A stretch of DNA of 17,951 bases from JBDSEG01 sp039920165 (lineage in GTDB: Bacteria > Pseudomonadota > Gammaproteobacteria > Burkholderiales > Burkholderiaceae_C). The notes beneath the pieces are model-generated. The model was not told the origin of the DNA. It worked only from the letters and a program-made list of their open reading frames with translations, and searched no databases. Below, one piece after another: positions 1 to 7,187 of the stretch. Numbering within the stretch: position 1 is the first letter of the stretch; every line of letters begins with the position of its first letter. The position numbers and the translations under genes were made by a program. Where the stretch lies: positions 1-17,951 of the forward strand of contig JBDSEG010000304.1 of assembly GCA_039920165.1 (NCBI GenBank), written 5' to 3'.

Positions 1-1724
1 TCGATCTCTTCAGCAATCCGCTGCGACCGCGAATGCGCGCCGAAAAGCTCCTGTACGCTGGCCCCGGCAACCTGCCCCGCGACCAGGCCGAGCATCGCCT
101 CGAAGCGCCGGTTGCAACGCACCAGCACGTTCTCGCGCAGATAGGCGATGCCGGCGGTCGTGCTTTCCAGGATGGTGCCTAGTTCGTGCAGCAGTTGCTC
201 GCTGCGCTCCTGCGCCTGGTGCTGCTCGGTCACGTCGAGTGTCACGACCGAGGTCGTGCGCCGGCCCGAACCCAGCACCGCCGGCTCGACGCGGGTCAGC
301 AGCCAGCGCTGGCCGAGTTCGGGATGGCGGATCGCATACCGCACCTCGGCGCGTTCGGTGCGGCGCAGCGCGTCCTGCAAGCGCTCGAATGCGGGCAGCG
401 AGTCGGGCGCGACCATCTCGCGCTTGATCGACTGCAGCGCGACCGAGCTCGCAGCGCCGGCGCCGAGGCCGCCGCTGCGGGTATCTTCACGCTGGCGCTG
501 GCGGACCCAGCCGACCGACTCCTGGAAGGTCGCCAGGCCGACCCCGGCGGTTTCCATCATGGCGCCGATCTGCATCTGCGCGAGGTCGCGTTCCTCCTCG
601 ATGCTGCGGTCCTCGACCGCCGCCATATAGCGGTCGCGCCCCGCCGCCGAGCGGTAGCAGCGCAACACCGCGCGCAGGCGCCGCCGCACCCCGTCCTTCG
701 GTTCGATCCAACCCTGCCCTTCGATCGCCGCGGCGCCCGGCTGCAAGGCCGGATGCGGGCGTCCGCCCTCGAAGCCGAGCAGCTGCTGCAACTGCGGATC
801 GGCCTGCGACATCAGCACCGGTACGGTGCCGACGAGCGCCTCGAACGCGGGGTTGGTGCGCACCAGCAGGCCGCTCGCATCGAGCAGCACCATGCCGACC
901 GGGCTCAGCTCGAACCAGTCGTCGAGCTCGCGCAGGCTGTGGTCGGCGCGCGCGCGCGCCACATGCTCGGCGGTCGAGTCCTGCAGCACCGAGAGCTGGT
1001 ACAGCGTGCCGGCCTCGTCGCGCAGAGCGCGCCGGGTTACGCGGAACCAGCGCTCGCGGTCGTCGGCATCGATCAGCCGCTGCTCGTGCAGGGCCGGTGC
1101 ACCCGGTGCGTCGAATCCGGCGAGTTCGGGCTGCTGCGACGCTGCGCCGGCCTGGCGATCCGACGCCGGCTGGAGCTCGACCGGGTCGACGCCGATCAGC
1201 GCCTCGCGCGTGCGGCCGGTAAATTCGAGGTAGGCCGGATTCGCATCCACGATGCCGCCGCGCTCGTCCTGCAGCAGCACTGGAAACGGCGACTCCCAGA
1301 ACACGCGCAGAACATCCCGCAGGCCGTCCGACATCGCATGCGCGGGCGCCGGCGGCGCGACTTCGACCGCGGCCACGGGCTGCAGACGCAGGGCCGAATG
1401 CGTCGCATCCAGGCGTCGCCAGGCGAGCACGACCTCGCGCCCGTCGGGCAGCCGCGCCGCCGGCAGGGCGCCGCCGGCGGGCGCGCCCTGGCACGCGCGA
1501 CGCAGCCATTCGACCGGCGCGGCGCCTAGCGCGCCGGCCAGGTCGCCGATCGGCGTTCCGGCATCGCAGGGCAAAAGACGCAAGGCGGCGATATTCGCGA
1601 ACACCACCCGCGGCTCGCCATCGAGCACCAGGATCGCTTCGGTCAGGACATCGAAGAAAGCGTGCCAGGCCGATACGGCCAGTGCTTCGGCGCTGCGCGG
1701 CTTTCGCAACGACAAGCGGGTCAC
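1..1724 (-). CDS. Multi-PAS sensory protein, C-terminal part off the window
   Basis: The frame stays open from about 1739 to the left edge with no stop, so only the N-terminal 574 residues are visible. My reading shows at least four and probably five PAS-type units: residues about 20-120, 134-250 (VFWESPFPVLLQDERGGIVD, then ANPAYLEFTG), 266-375 (WFELSPVGMVLLDASG), 385-500 (ending TLDVTEQ) and 512 onward (ILESTTAGIAYL). No membrane segment is seen, so it is probably cytoplasmic. Tandem PAS proteins usually end in a GGDEF, GGDEF-EAL or histidine kinase domain; that part is missing here, so the output is unknown. The start is uncertain: GTG at 1724 lies 11 bases after the HDOD stop codon, TTG at 1715 is possible, and no in-frame ATG fits. 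The close spacing suggests one transcript with the HDOD gene and flgL. Confidence 0.8.
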   Translation of the reverse strand, partial: MTRLSLRKPRSAEALAVSAWHAFFDVLTEAILVLDGEPRVVFANIAALRLLPCDAGTPIGDLAGALGAAPVEWLRRACQGAPAGGALPAARLPDGREVVLAWRRLDATHSALRLQPVAAVEVAPPAPAHAMSDGLRDVLRVFWESPFPVLLQDERGGIVDANPAYLEFTGRTREALIGVDPVELQPASDRQAGAASQQPELAGFDAPGAPALHEQRLIDADDRERWFRVTRRALRDEAGTLYQLSVLQDSTAEHVARARADHSLRELDDWFELSPVGMVLLDASGLLVRTNPAFEALVGTVPVLMSQADPQLQQLLGFEGGRPHPALQPGAAAIEGQGWIEPKDGVRRRLRAVLRCYRSAAGRDRYMAAVEDRSIEEERDLAQMQIGAMMETAGVGLATFQESVGWVRQRQREDTRSGGLGAGAASSVALQSIKREMVAPDSLPAFERLQDALRRTERAEVRYAIRHPELGQRWLLTRVEPAVLGSGRRTTSVVTLDVTEQHQAQERSEQLLHELGTILESTTAGIAYLRENVLVRCNRRFEAMLGLVAGQVAGASVQELFGAHSRSQRIAEEI

Positions 1725-1735
1725 GGGTCGAAGGC

Positions 1736-2947
1736 TCAGTCGAGTTCGACCGCCGCGGAGAGCGCGCGCAACTGGGCACGGTTGATCTCGGCCACGCTCA
1801 TCATCAGGGCATCCGCGGCGCTGCGGAAATCGGACAGCGAGGCGCTTTCGATCGCCCGCACCAGTTCGAGAAACGGCTGATACGGCCCGCTCGAATCGAC
1901 CAGCGCCTGGTGCACGCGCGGCGGTACCGGCAAGGTCTGCATCAGCTCGGCAAGCGGTTGCTGGAACATCCGGTCGAGCAGCGAGAAAACGCCGCAGATG
2001 AACATCTCGTTGCGCATCTCCTCGTCGCCCGAGCCGCGCGCCAGTTCTTCCATCAGAAGGCCACGCCGGACCGCCGCGAACATCGCCGGGCGCGTATCGG
2101 GATCCTTGCTCGCGGTGGCCAGCAGCAGCGCAAGCCAGCGCCGCAGCCGCTCGTAGCCGAGCATCATGATGGCGTGGCGAAACGAGCTGATCTCCACCCG
2201 CAGGCCGAACGCCGGCGAATTGATATATCGCAGCAGCTTGAAGGCGAGCGAGGGGTCGCGCTTAAGCGTGAGCTCGAGCCGGTCGATCGGTTCCTCGGCA
2301 TTGACGCGGTGGATCAGCTCGGTGATCACTTGCAGGTCGGGACGCGATGCGGGTTTGCCGCGCTTGGCTCCGACCTCGACGCCGGCGGCGATCGGCCAGC
2401 CGAGCACGGCCTCGGCGCCGCGCTCGAACGCGGTGCGCATATCGGTGAGCGAGTCGACCCCCGAATAGACCGCGGCGATGCGCCGGACCACGCCCGCGGG
2501 CGCGATGGCGCCGTCGCCCCCGCGGCGATCGTCGGCGAGCTCGATGATCGAATAGCGAAAGCACGGCAGGACGTCGCGCGGCAGCTCGCTCAGCGGCCGG
2601 CCCTTGAGCAACAGCGTATTGCCGTTGCGGTGCAGCGTCACGATGCCTTCGGTATTGGACGGGTCGCAGGCCATGAAGGCCGGCACCTCGACCATCACGT
2701 TGGGCGACGGCTGGGCCCTGAGCAGATCGATCAGCAGCGATTCGCTCGCCACATTGAGCGAGACCCGCGAGCCGCTCGCCGGCCACACACCGCCGATCGC
2801 GTGCAGCAGCTGGCCAACATCGATGGCGACGTCGGAGCGCAGCGGAAAGACCGTGAGGCGCGTCGCCGTCACCACCCGCTGGCGATCGACGAACGGGCTG
2901 TAGCTCAGGGCGATCTGGCCAAGGATGGCGATATCGAGCCCGCTCAC
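1736..2947 (-). CDS. Degenerate-EAL / HDOD domain signalling protein
   Basis: The 403-residue protein has the layout of YuxH-like EAL-HDOD proteins. Residues 1-195 resemble a reduced EAL domain: SPFVDRQ near the start corresponds to the usual QPIFDR segment, and SLNVASESLL to a core strand. The catalytic EAL signature and metal ligands of c-di-GMP phosphodiesterases are not visible, so catalysis is unlikely. Residues about 204-400 form an HDOD domain, with clear core DPSLAFKLLRYINSPAFG followed by a conserved MMLGYERLRRW helix. Such proteins act as signalling scaffolds, often tied to motility; the exact partner is unknown. The GTG start is preferred because GAGGGGG lies 5 bases upstream and the start overlaps the stop of a small ORF (GTGA). 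An in-frame ATG at 3034 would add 29 low-complexity residues and sits directly against its purine stretch, so it is less likely. Confidence 0.85.
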   Translation of the reverse strand: MSGLDIAILGQIALSYSPFVDRQRVVTATRLTVFPLRSDVAIDVGQLLHAIGGVWPASGSRVSLNVASESLLIDLLRAQPSPNVMVEVPAFMACDPSNTEGIVTLHRNGNTLLLKGRPLSELPRDVLPCFRYSIIELADDRRGGDGAIAPAGVVRRIAAVYSGVDSLTDMRTAFERGAEAVLGWPIAAGVEVGAKRGKPASRPDLQVITELIHRVNAEEPIDRLELTLKRDPSLAFKLLRYINSPAFGLRVEISSFRHAIMMLGYERLRRWLALLLATASKDPDTRPAMFAAVRRGLLMEELARGSGDEEMRNEMFICGVFSLLDRMFQQPLAELMQTLPVPPRVHQALVDSSGPYQPFLELVRAIESASLSDFRSAADALMMSVAEINRAQLRALSAAVELD

Positions 2948-3027
2948 TGGTGCCCCCTCGCGCTGCGCGCGATCCCGCCGAGCGGGAGGAAACGCCCCCT
3001 TCGAAGCGGCCGGGCGTGGGCGCTCAT
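2944..3027 (-). CDS. Candidate 27-residue arginine-rich leader ORF
   Basis: An ATG at 3027 follows a perfect GGAGG (3035-3039) with a 7-base spacer, the best ribosome binding site in this leader. The ORF has 27 codons, including six arginines, one histidine and two adjacent glycines, and begins MSAHARPLRRGR. It ends in a TGA that overlaps the GTG start of the HDOD gene by four bases (GTGA), the usual layout for translational coupling. I do not recognise the peptide and assign no function to its sequence. It may be a regulatory leader peptide, or the real purpose of the site may be to deliver ribosomes to the HDOD start. A less likely alternative is that this ribosome binding site serves a longer form of the HDOD protein. 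Confidence 0.45.
   Translation of the reverse strand: MSAHARPLRRGRFLPLGGIARSARGHQ
2953..2959 (-). promoter_or_regulatory. Ribosome binding site of the HDOD gene
   Basis: GAGGGGG reads on the minus strand 5 bases before the GTG at 2947. It lies inside the end of the small upstream ORF and supports GTG rather than the upstream in-frame ATG at 3034. Confidence 0.55.
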
Positions 3028-3032
3028 GAGAC

Positions 3033-3129
3033 ATCCTCCGCCCTGCGGGCTTCGGTGTTCGCGTTGGGAGCGACCCGGCGGCTGACGGGGTGTTGCATGG
3101 TCGGGCGCTAGGTCAGTCGGGCGGAGGAT
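3033..3129 (-). promoter_or_regulatory. Inverted repeat able to mask a ribosome binding site
   Basis: On the minus strand the segment 3129-3119 reads ATCCTCCGCCC and the segment 3043-3033 reads GGGCGGAGGAT. They are perfect reverse complements over 11 bases with 75 bases between. The downstream arm contains the GGAGG of the small leader ORF and the upstream arm contains its anti-Shine-Dalgarno, so a folded transcript would block initiation. A shorter local hairpin, GCCC-GCA-GGGC at 3040-3050, overlaps the downstream arm and would compete with it. No T-run follows, so this does not look like an intrinsic terminator. The function is inference from base pairing only. Confidence 0.45.
3035..3039 (-). 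promoter_or_regulatory. Ribosome binding site of the small leader ORF
   Basis: Perfect GGAGG on the minus strand, 7 bases before ATG 3027. It forms part of the right arm of an 11-base inverted repeat whose other arm lies at 3119-3129, so it could be hidden by mRNA folding. Confidence 0.55.
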
Positions 3130-3160
3130 CGATGCCGGCGGCGGGCGACCCGCGCACCGC

Positions 3161-4354
3161 TCAACCGAGGTGGTCGAAGAGCGACAGCCGCTGGACCATC
3201 GCATACGATTTCAGGGCGGCATCGTAGCTCGTTTGACGGGTCTGAAATTCGGAGACCGCCGCCACCAGATCCAGGTCCTCGGCCTGCGCGCGTTCGGTGC
3301 GCCCGTTCAGTTCGAGGTCGGCCAGGCGCGCCGTCTCGCCCTCGATGCGCGCTAGCACCTGGCCGGCGACGCCGCGCGCGGCCTGCAGCGTGCCGAGCGA
3401 CGCATCGATATCGCGCAGCGCCTGGCCGTTCACCTGCGCGATCTGCGAATTGCTGCGCCCCGGCATGGCAAGCGCGGCGGCGGCGCGGTCGAGCACGTCG
3501 AAGACGCTCAGGTCGGGCGTCGAGGGGACGATGTCGAAGCGGTCGCCGGCCGCGGGTGCGCCGGTGACGGCGACGGCCATGCCGTCGACGCGGATCGCCT
3601 GCCCCGACACGTACGGCGCCGCCGTCACCGCGGTGGCCGCGCCGTCCTTCAGGATGGCGTAGGTGGTGTTGCCGCCGGCCACGCTGAACTGCAGCGAATA
3701 GCTCGAGCCGGTGAGCGCGGCCGGGTCGACGACGCTGCCGCCGTCGATGCGCGCCTGGGTGACGCCAGTCGCGGCATGCGTTGCGAAGACGCCGTTGCCG
3801 GTGCGTGCCGACAGGAAGAGCGCGCCACCGTCCACCGCCAGCGGCAGGCCGGTCGACGCTTCGGTCTTCGCGTCGCCGGCAGTGCCGACGAAACGCACGC
3901 CACCAGGCGCATCGAGAAACGGCGCCTGGCTCGATCCCTGGCCGGCGAAGAGGTACGAGCCGGCGCCATCGGTGCGATTCGCGACCGCCAGCAACTGGGT
4001 GCGGATTTGCGCGATCTGGTTGGCCAGGTGCTTGCGTTCGACATCGCTGTAGGTGCCATTGCCGGCGGCGACCAGCGTATCGCGCGCCTGTTGCACGAGC
4101 GAGCCCGCATCGGCGAGCGCGCTCTCGGTCTGGGTCATCGCGCTGCGGCTCGCGTCGACGGCGCGCTGGCTGGTCTGGCTGCGCACGATGGCGGCGGTCG
4201 CACGCTCGGCGCGCGCCGCGGCGGCCGGATCGTCGCTCGCCTTGCTCACGCGCTTTTGCGAGGTCATGCGCTGCTGCGATTCGGCCAGCGCGGACTGGGC
4301 GCGCTGCAGGTTGCCGATGCCGGCCTCGAACGATTGCGCGGTGCTGATTCTCAT
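3161..4354 (-). CDS. flgL: Flagellar hook-filament junction protein FlgL
   Basis: FlgL (HAP3) joins the hook, through FlgK, to the filament and is exported through the flagellar type III apparatus. The 397-residue product starts MRISTAQSFEAGIGNLQRAQ and has the flagellin-like N-terminal coil, with VSKASDDPAAAARAERA at about 36-52 matching the conserved flagellin-family segment. The C-terminal coil (about 340-397) ends in VQRLSLFDHLG. The central part is larger than in short homologues and includes a beta-rich module at about 205-278 ending GAPAAGDRFDIVPS, which resembles modules in the neighbouring FlgK. ATG 4354 lies 25 bases after the flgK stop, with only a weak GAG upstream. It is the last structural flagellar gene of the run. 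Confidence 0.95.
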   Translation of the reverse strand: MRISTAQSFEAGIGNLQRAQSALAESQQRMTSQKRVSKASDDPAAAARAERATAAIVRSQTSQRAVDASRSAMTQTESALADAGSLVQQARDTLVAAGNGTYSDVERKHLANQIAQIRTQLLAVANRTDGAGSYLFAGQGSSQAPFLDAPGGVRFVGTAGDAKTEASTGLPLAVDGGALFLSARTGNGVFATHAATGVTQARIDGGSVVDPAALTGSSYSLQFSVAGGNTTYAILKDGAATAVTAAPYVSGQAIRVDGMAVAVTGAPAAGDRFDIVPSTPDLSVFDVLDRAAAALAMPGRSNSQIAQVNGQALRDIDASLGTLQAARGVAGQVLARIEGETARLADLELNGRTERAQAEDLDLVAAVSEFQTRQTSYDAALKSYAMVQRLSLFDHLG

Positions 4355-4379
4355 GGCGGATCTCGAATGAAGGCGGGGC

Positions 4380-6302
4380 TCAGCGTCCGATCTCGAGCAG
4401 CGAGTCGAATACCGCCTGCGCGACCTGGAGCATCTTGGCCGCCGCCTGGTAGCTTTGCTGGTACTGGATCAGGCGCGCCGCTTCCTCGTCGAGGTTGACG
4501 CCCGATTTCGAGGCCTGCGCCGCCTGTGCCGCGCCGGCGACGCTTTGCGACATCTGCGAGGCATGCTGCGCGCCCTGCACGCGCACGCCGATCTCGGCGA
4601 GTGCCGAGGCATAGGCTTCGGTCGCGGTCTCGCCATCGATCAGCGCGCGGTCGCGCAGCCCCAGCAGCGCATTTGCGTTCGTGTTGTCGCTGCCGGGAAA
4701 GGCGGTCTTGCCGACGCTGACGGTATCGCCCGCCGCGGGGACGCCGGACAGGCGCAGTTCGAAGCCGTTCAGCGCGATCGGCGATCCCGCCGTCCATCGG
4801 CCGGTGCCGGTCGACGGCGCGAGGCTGCCGCTGCTGTCGATCAGGCTGTAGCTGAAGCCGCCGTTCGCATCGGTGAAGGTGATGCTTGCGGTCAGCGCCG
4901 GGTTGAGCGCACCGGACACCGCCTGCACCGAAGCGATCGTCGCGGTGCCGGTATTGGCGGCGCCGGCCTGTGCCGTGACCGGTCCCGCCGCAGCGATGCC
5001 GCGCGGATCGTCGAGCACGCGGCGCATCTCGCGCGCGGCGTTCGAGACCGGCTGGAGCAGGAAGCGGTCGCCGGCCGCCGGCGCGGGCGGCGCGATGTCG
5101 ACGCGCATGCCGTCGACCGTCGCACCGCTCGCCATCATGGTCTGCGTGCCATCGGACAGGCGCGTGAGCAGGTAGCTGCCAGCCACACCCGATGGGTCCG
5201 CCCGCAGTTCGTAGTCGCTCGCCTGCAATCGGTCGGCCTGCACCACGCTGATCGCGACGCTGGTGCCGACGCTGCTGTTCGTCGATGCCGGCAGCACGCG
5301 CGCCGCGCCGACCGAGAACAGCGGCGCGCCGGTACCGGCCGGCTGGCGCTGGTCGAGGCCGAGCGCCTGCTGCTGGTTCACGCCAGCGCTGATCGCGGTG
5401 GCCATGCGCCCGAGCAGGCCGCGCGCGTCGGCGAGATCGAGGTTCTGGAACCGCATCAGGCCGGCGAGCGAGCCGCCGCCGATCGCCGACTCGCCGAGCT
5501 CGCGAACCCGGCCGTTGTCCTCGATGCCGAGCTGCACGCGCGAGGGTTCGAAGGGATCGGCCTGCGCGACGAGCTTGTTCACATTCGTTCCGAGCACCAG
5601 CTTCTGACCGCCGCCGGCGAAGACGCCGACCGAGCCGTCGCTGGCTGCAATGGTCGTCACCTGCAGATACTGGCCGAGTTCGGCGATCGCGCTGTCGCGC
5701 TGGTCGAGCAGGTCGTTGGGCGCGTGGCCGCTGCCCATCGCATTCGCGATGCGCTGATTCAGGTCGGCGATCTGGCGCGTCAGCTGGTTTACCGCGCTGA
5801 CCCCGACCTTGACCTCCTGCACCAGGCCCGCCTGCTGCGAGTCGATCTGTTCGCCGACACTGCGAAAACGCAGCGCGAAGTCGTCGGCGCGCGCCAGGAC
5901 GACCTGCCGCGCCGACGCATCCTGAGGCTTGCTCGACACGTCGACAAAAGCGCTGAAGAGCTGCCCGGCCGCATAGCCGAGTCCGGCTTCGCCGAGGCCG
6001 AATACCTTCTCGAGCCGCTGCAGCTGGTCGTAGCGGCTCGCATCGGCGGACGCGACCGACTGCGTCGCTGCTGCCTCGCGGGTCAGAAATTCATCGTGCG
6101 AGCGGGTGACGGTCGCGACATTCACGCCCTTGCCGAAAAAGCCCGCGCCGCTCGCCTGGCTGCCCGCGGTCTCGAACTCGACGCTCTGACGCGAATAGCC
6201 CGGCGTCGACGCATTGGCGATATTGTTGCCGGTCGTCTGCAGCGCCGCATAGTTGGCGGTCAGCGCGCGCTGACCGATCGAGATGAGGGCGGAAACGGAC
6301 AT
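4380..6302 (-). CDS. flgK: Flagellar hook-associated protein FlgK
   Basis: FlgK (HAP1) sits between the hook and FlgL. The 640-residue product has the rod/hook/HAP N-terminal signature (about 4-36: LISIGQRALTANYAALQTTG, then NNIANASTPGYSRQ) and the C-terminal coil (about 600-640, LIQYQQSYQAAAKMLQVAQA). It is longer than the roughly 550-residue enteric protein. The extra length is explained by two beta-rich modules in the exposed region, about 345-420 and 455-530, each ending with an APAAGD or VPAAGD motif. The 15-base gap after flgJ and the absence of a visible sigma-28 type promoter suggest it is transcribed with the genes before it rather than from the separate late promoter used in enterics. 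Confidence 0.95.
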   Translation of the reverse strand: MSVSALISIGQRALTANYAALQTTGNNIANASTPGYSRQSVEFETAGSQASGAGFFGKGVNVATVTRSHDEFLTREAAATQSVASADASRYDQLQRLEKVFGLGEAGLGYAAGQLFSAFVDVSSKPQDASARQVVLARADDFALRFRSVGEQIDSQQAGLVQEVKVGVSAVNQLTRQIADLNQRIANAMGSGHAPNDLLDQRDSAIAELGQYLQVTTIAASDGSVGVFAGGGQKLVLGTNVNKLVAQADPFEPSRVQLGIEDNGRVRELGESAIGGGSLAGLMRFQNLDLADARGLLGRMATAISAGVNQQQALGLDQRQPAGTGAPLFSVGAARVLPASTNSSVGTSVAISVVQADRLQASDYELRADPSGVAGSYLLTRLSDGTQTMMASGATVDGMRVDIAPPAPAAGDRFLLQPVSNAAREMRRVLDDPRGIAAAGPVTAQAGAANTGTATIASVQAVSGALNPALTASITFTDANGGFSYSLIDSSGSLAPSTGTGRWTAGSPIALNGFELRLSGVPAAGDTVSVGKTAFPGSDNTNANALLGLRDRALIDGETATEAYASALAEIGVRVQGAQHASQMSQSVAGAAQAAQASKSGVNLDEEAARLIQYQQSYQAAAKMLQVAQAVFDSLLEIGR

Positions 6303-6317
6303 GGGCTATGCCTGGGT

Positions 6318-7187
6318 TCAGGCCATCGCGCGCTGCAACCGCAGCGTGGTGTTGATGACGCGACAGAGCTTGTCGGCGTAGGCCGGGTCGGTCGCGTAGC
6401 CGGCCTTTTGCAGGCCTTGCGCGAAATCCTGCGCCGAGCCGGCCGAGGCCAGCACCTGGCTGTAGCGCGGGCTCTCCTTCATCAGCCGGGCATAGTCTCG
6501 AAACGAATCTTCGTACGAGGCGTAGGCGCGGAATTTCGCGACCACGCGGCGCGGCTCGCCGTCGACGAATTCGGTCGTTGCGACTTCGGCCACGGCGCCC
6601 TTCCAGCCGGCGCCAGCCTTGATGCCGAACAGGTTGTGCGCGCTCGTGCCGTCGGCATTCTTGATCTCGCGCTGGCCCCAGCCCGATTCGTGCGCCGCCT
6701 GCGCGAGCATAAAAGCGGGCGGAATGCCGCTTTGCTGCCCGGCCTCGCGCGCCGCGGCCTCGTGGCTGCGCAGGAAGTCGGTCTGGCGCTGCGAGATCTT
6801 GAGTGGCGGCGCATCGATCGAGACGTCGGCCGCGCTGGCTGCACCGGCCGGCGCGCCTGCTGCGGCCGGCGTCATGCCCATCTGCCGTTCGAGCTGGCGC
6901 ACGATCGCTTCCGAGAGGCCGCCGGGCAGCCCGGTCATCTGCTGGGCGAACTGCTTGTCGAGCAGTTCGGTGCCGAGTTGCGTGCCCGAGTTGTCGAGCA
7001 TGCCCGAGGACATCGTCGCATCGCGCATGCTCTTCATGAGCTGCTGCATGAAGATCGCCTCGAACTGCTTGGCGGCCTCCTTGATCGCGGCCTTGGGGTC
7101 GCGCGCGGCACTGGCGCGCAGCGCGTCGATCGACAGCGTTGCGGCGCTCGATGATTGCGCTTGCGCGGGGGTCTGGATCGGTGCCAT
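6318..7187 (-). CDS. flgJ: Flagellar rod assembly protein / peptidoglycan hydrolase FlgJ
   Basis: FlgJ caps the growing rod and opens the peptidoglycan for it. The 289-residue product shows both expected domains. The N-terminal rod-binding domain spans about 30-95 (AAKQFEAIFMQQLMKSMRDA). After an alanine/proline linker comes a glucosaminidase-type domain at about 135-289. The motif AQAAHESGWGQ carries the expected catalytic glutamate at residue 167, so the enzyme is probably active. NLFGIK and YATDPAYADKL are further family landmarks. The fused form is typical of beta- and gammaproteobacteria, whereas many other groups keep only the rod-binding half. The ATG overlaps the flgI stop by one base (TGATG), indicating translational coupling. 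Confidence 0.95.
   Translation of the reverse strand: MAPIQTPAQAQSSSAATLSIDALRASAARDPKAAIKEAAKQFEAIFMQQLMKSMRDATMSSGMLDNSGTQLGTELLDKQFAQQMTGLPGGLSEAIVRQLERQMGMTPAAAGAPAGAASAADVSIDAPPLKISQRQTDFLRSHEAAAREAGQQSGIPPAFMLAQAAHESGWGQREIKNADGTSAHNLFGIKAGAGWKGAVAEVATTEFVDGEPRRVVAKFRAYASYEDSFRDYARLMKESPRYSQVLASAGSAQDFAQGLQKAGYATDPAYADKLCRVINTTLRLQRAMA

Larger units (their letters stand above)
2948..3160. other. Leader between flgL and the HDOD gene
   Basis: This is the longest gap in the minus-strand gene run, 213 bases. It holds the candidate small ORF, the long-range inverted repeat and a small hairpin CCCGC-CGA-GCGGG at 2974-2986 inside that ORF. I see no convincing sigma-70, sigma-28 or sigma-54 promoter and no hairpin followed by T residues, so readthrough from flgL is the simplest model. 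Confidence 0.5.

Noticed and set aside
946..959. (GC)7 alternating tract, a possible Z-DNA or slippage site
   Set aside because: It encodes an ordinary alanine/arginine run inside the PAS protein in a very GC-rich genome; nothing else supports a function.
487..1779. 430-codon minus-strand frame over the PAS gene
   Set aside because: It is extremely rich in arginine and alanine. The neighbouring frame gives clear PAS domains and stays open to the window edge.
2944..3204. 86-codon version of the small leader ORF
   Set aside because: It begins inside the end of flgL with no ribosome binding site. Only the part from ATG 3027 has a good one.
4455..7154. 899-codon open frame on the plus strand opposite flgK and flgJ
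   Set aside because: Its composition is rich in Arg, Ala, Gln and His, without recognisable domains. It is the codon-register complement of strongly biased GC-rich genes whose identity is certain.
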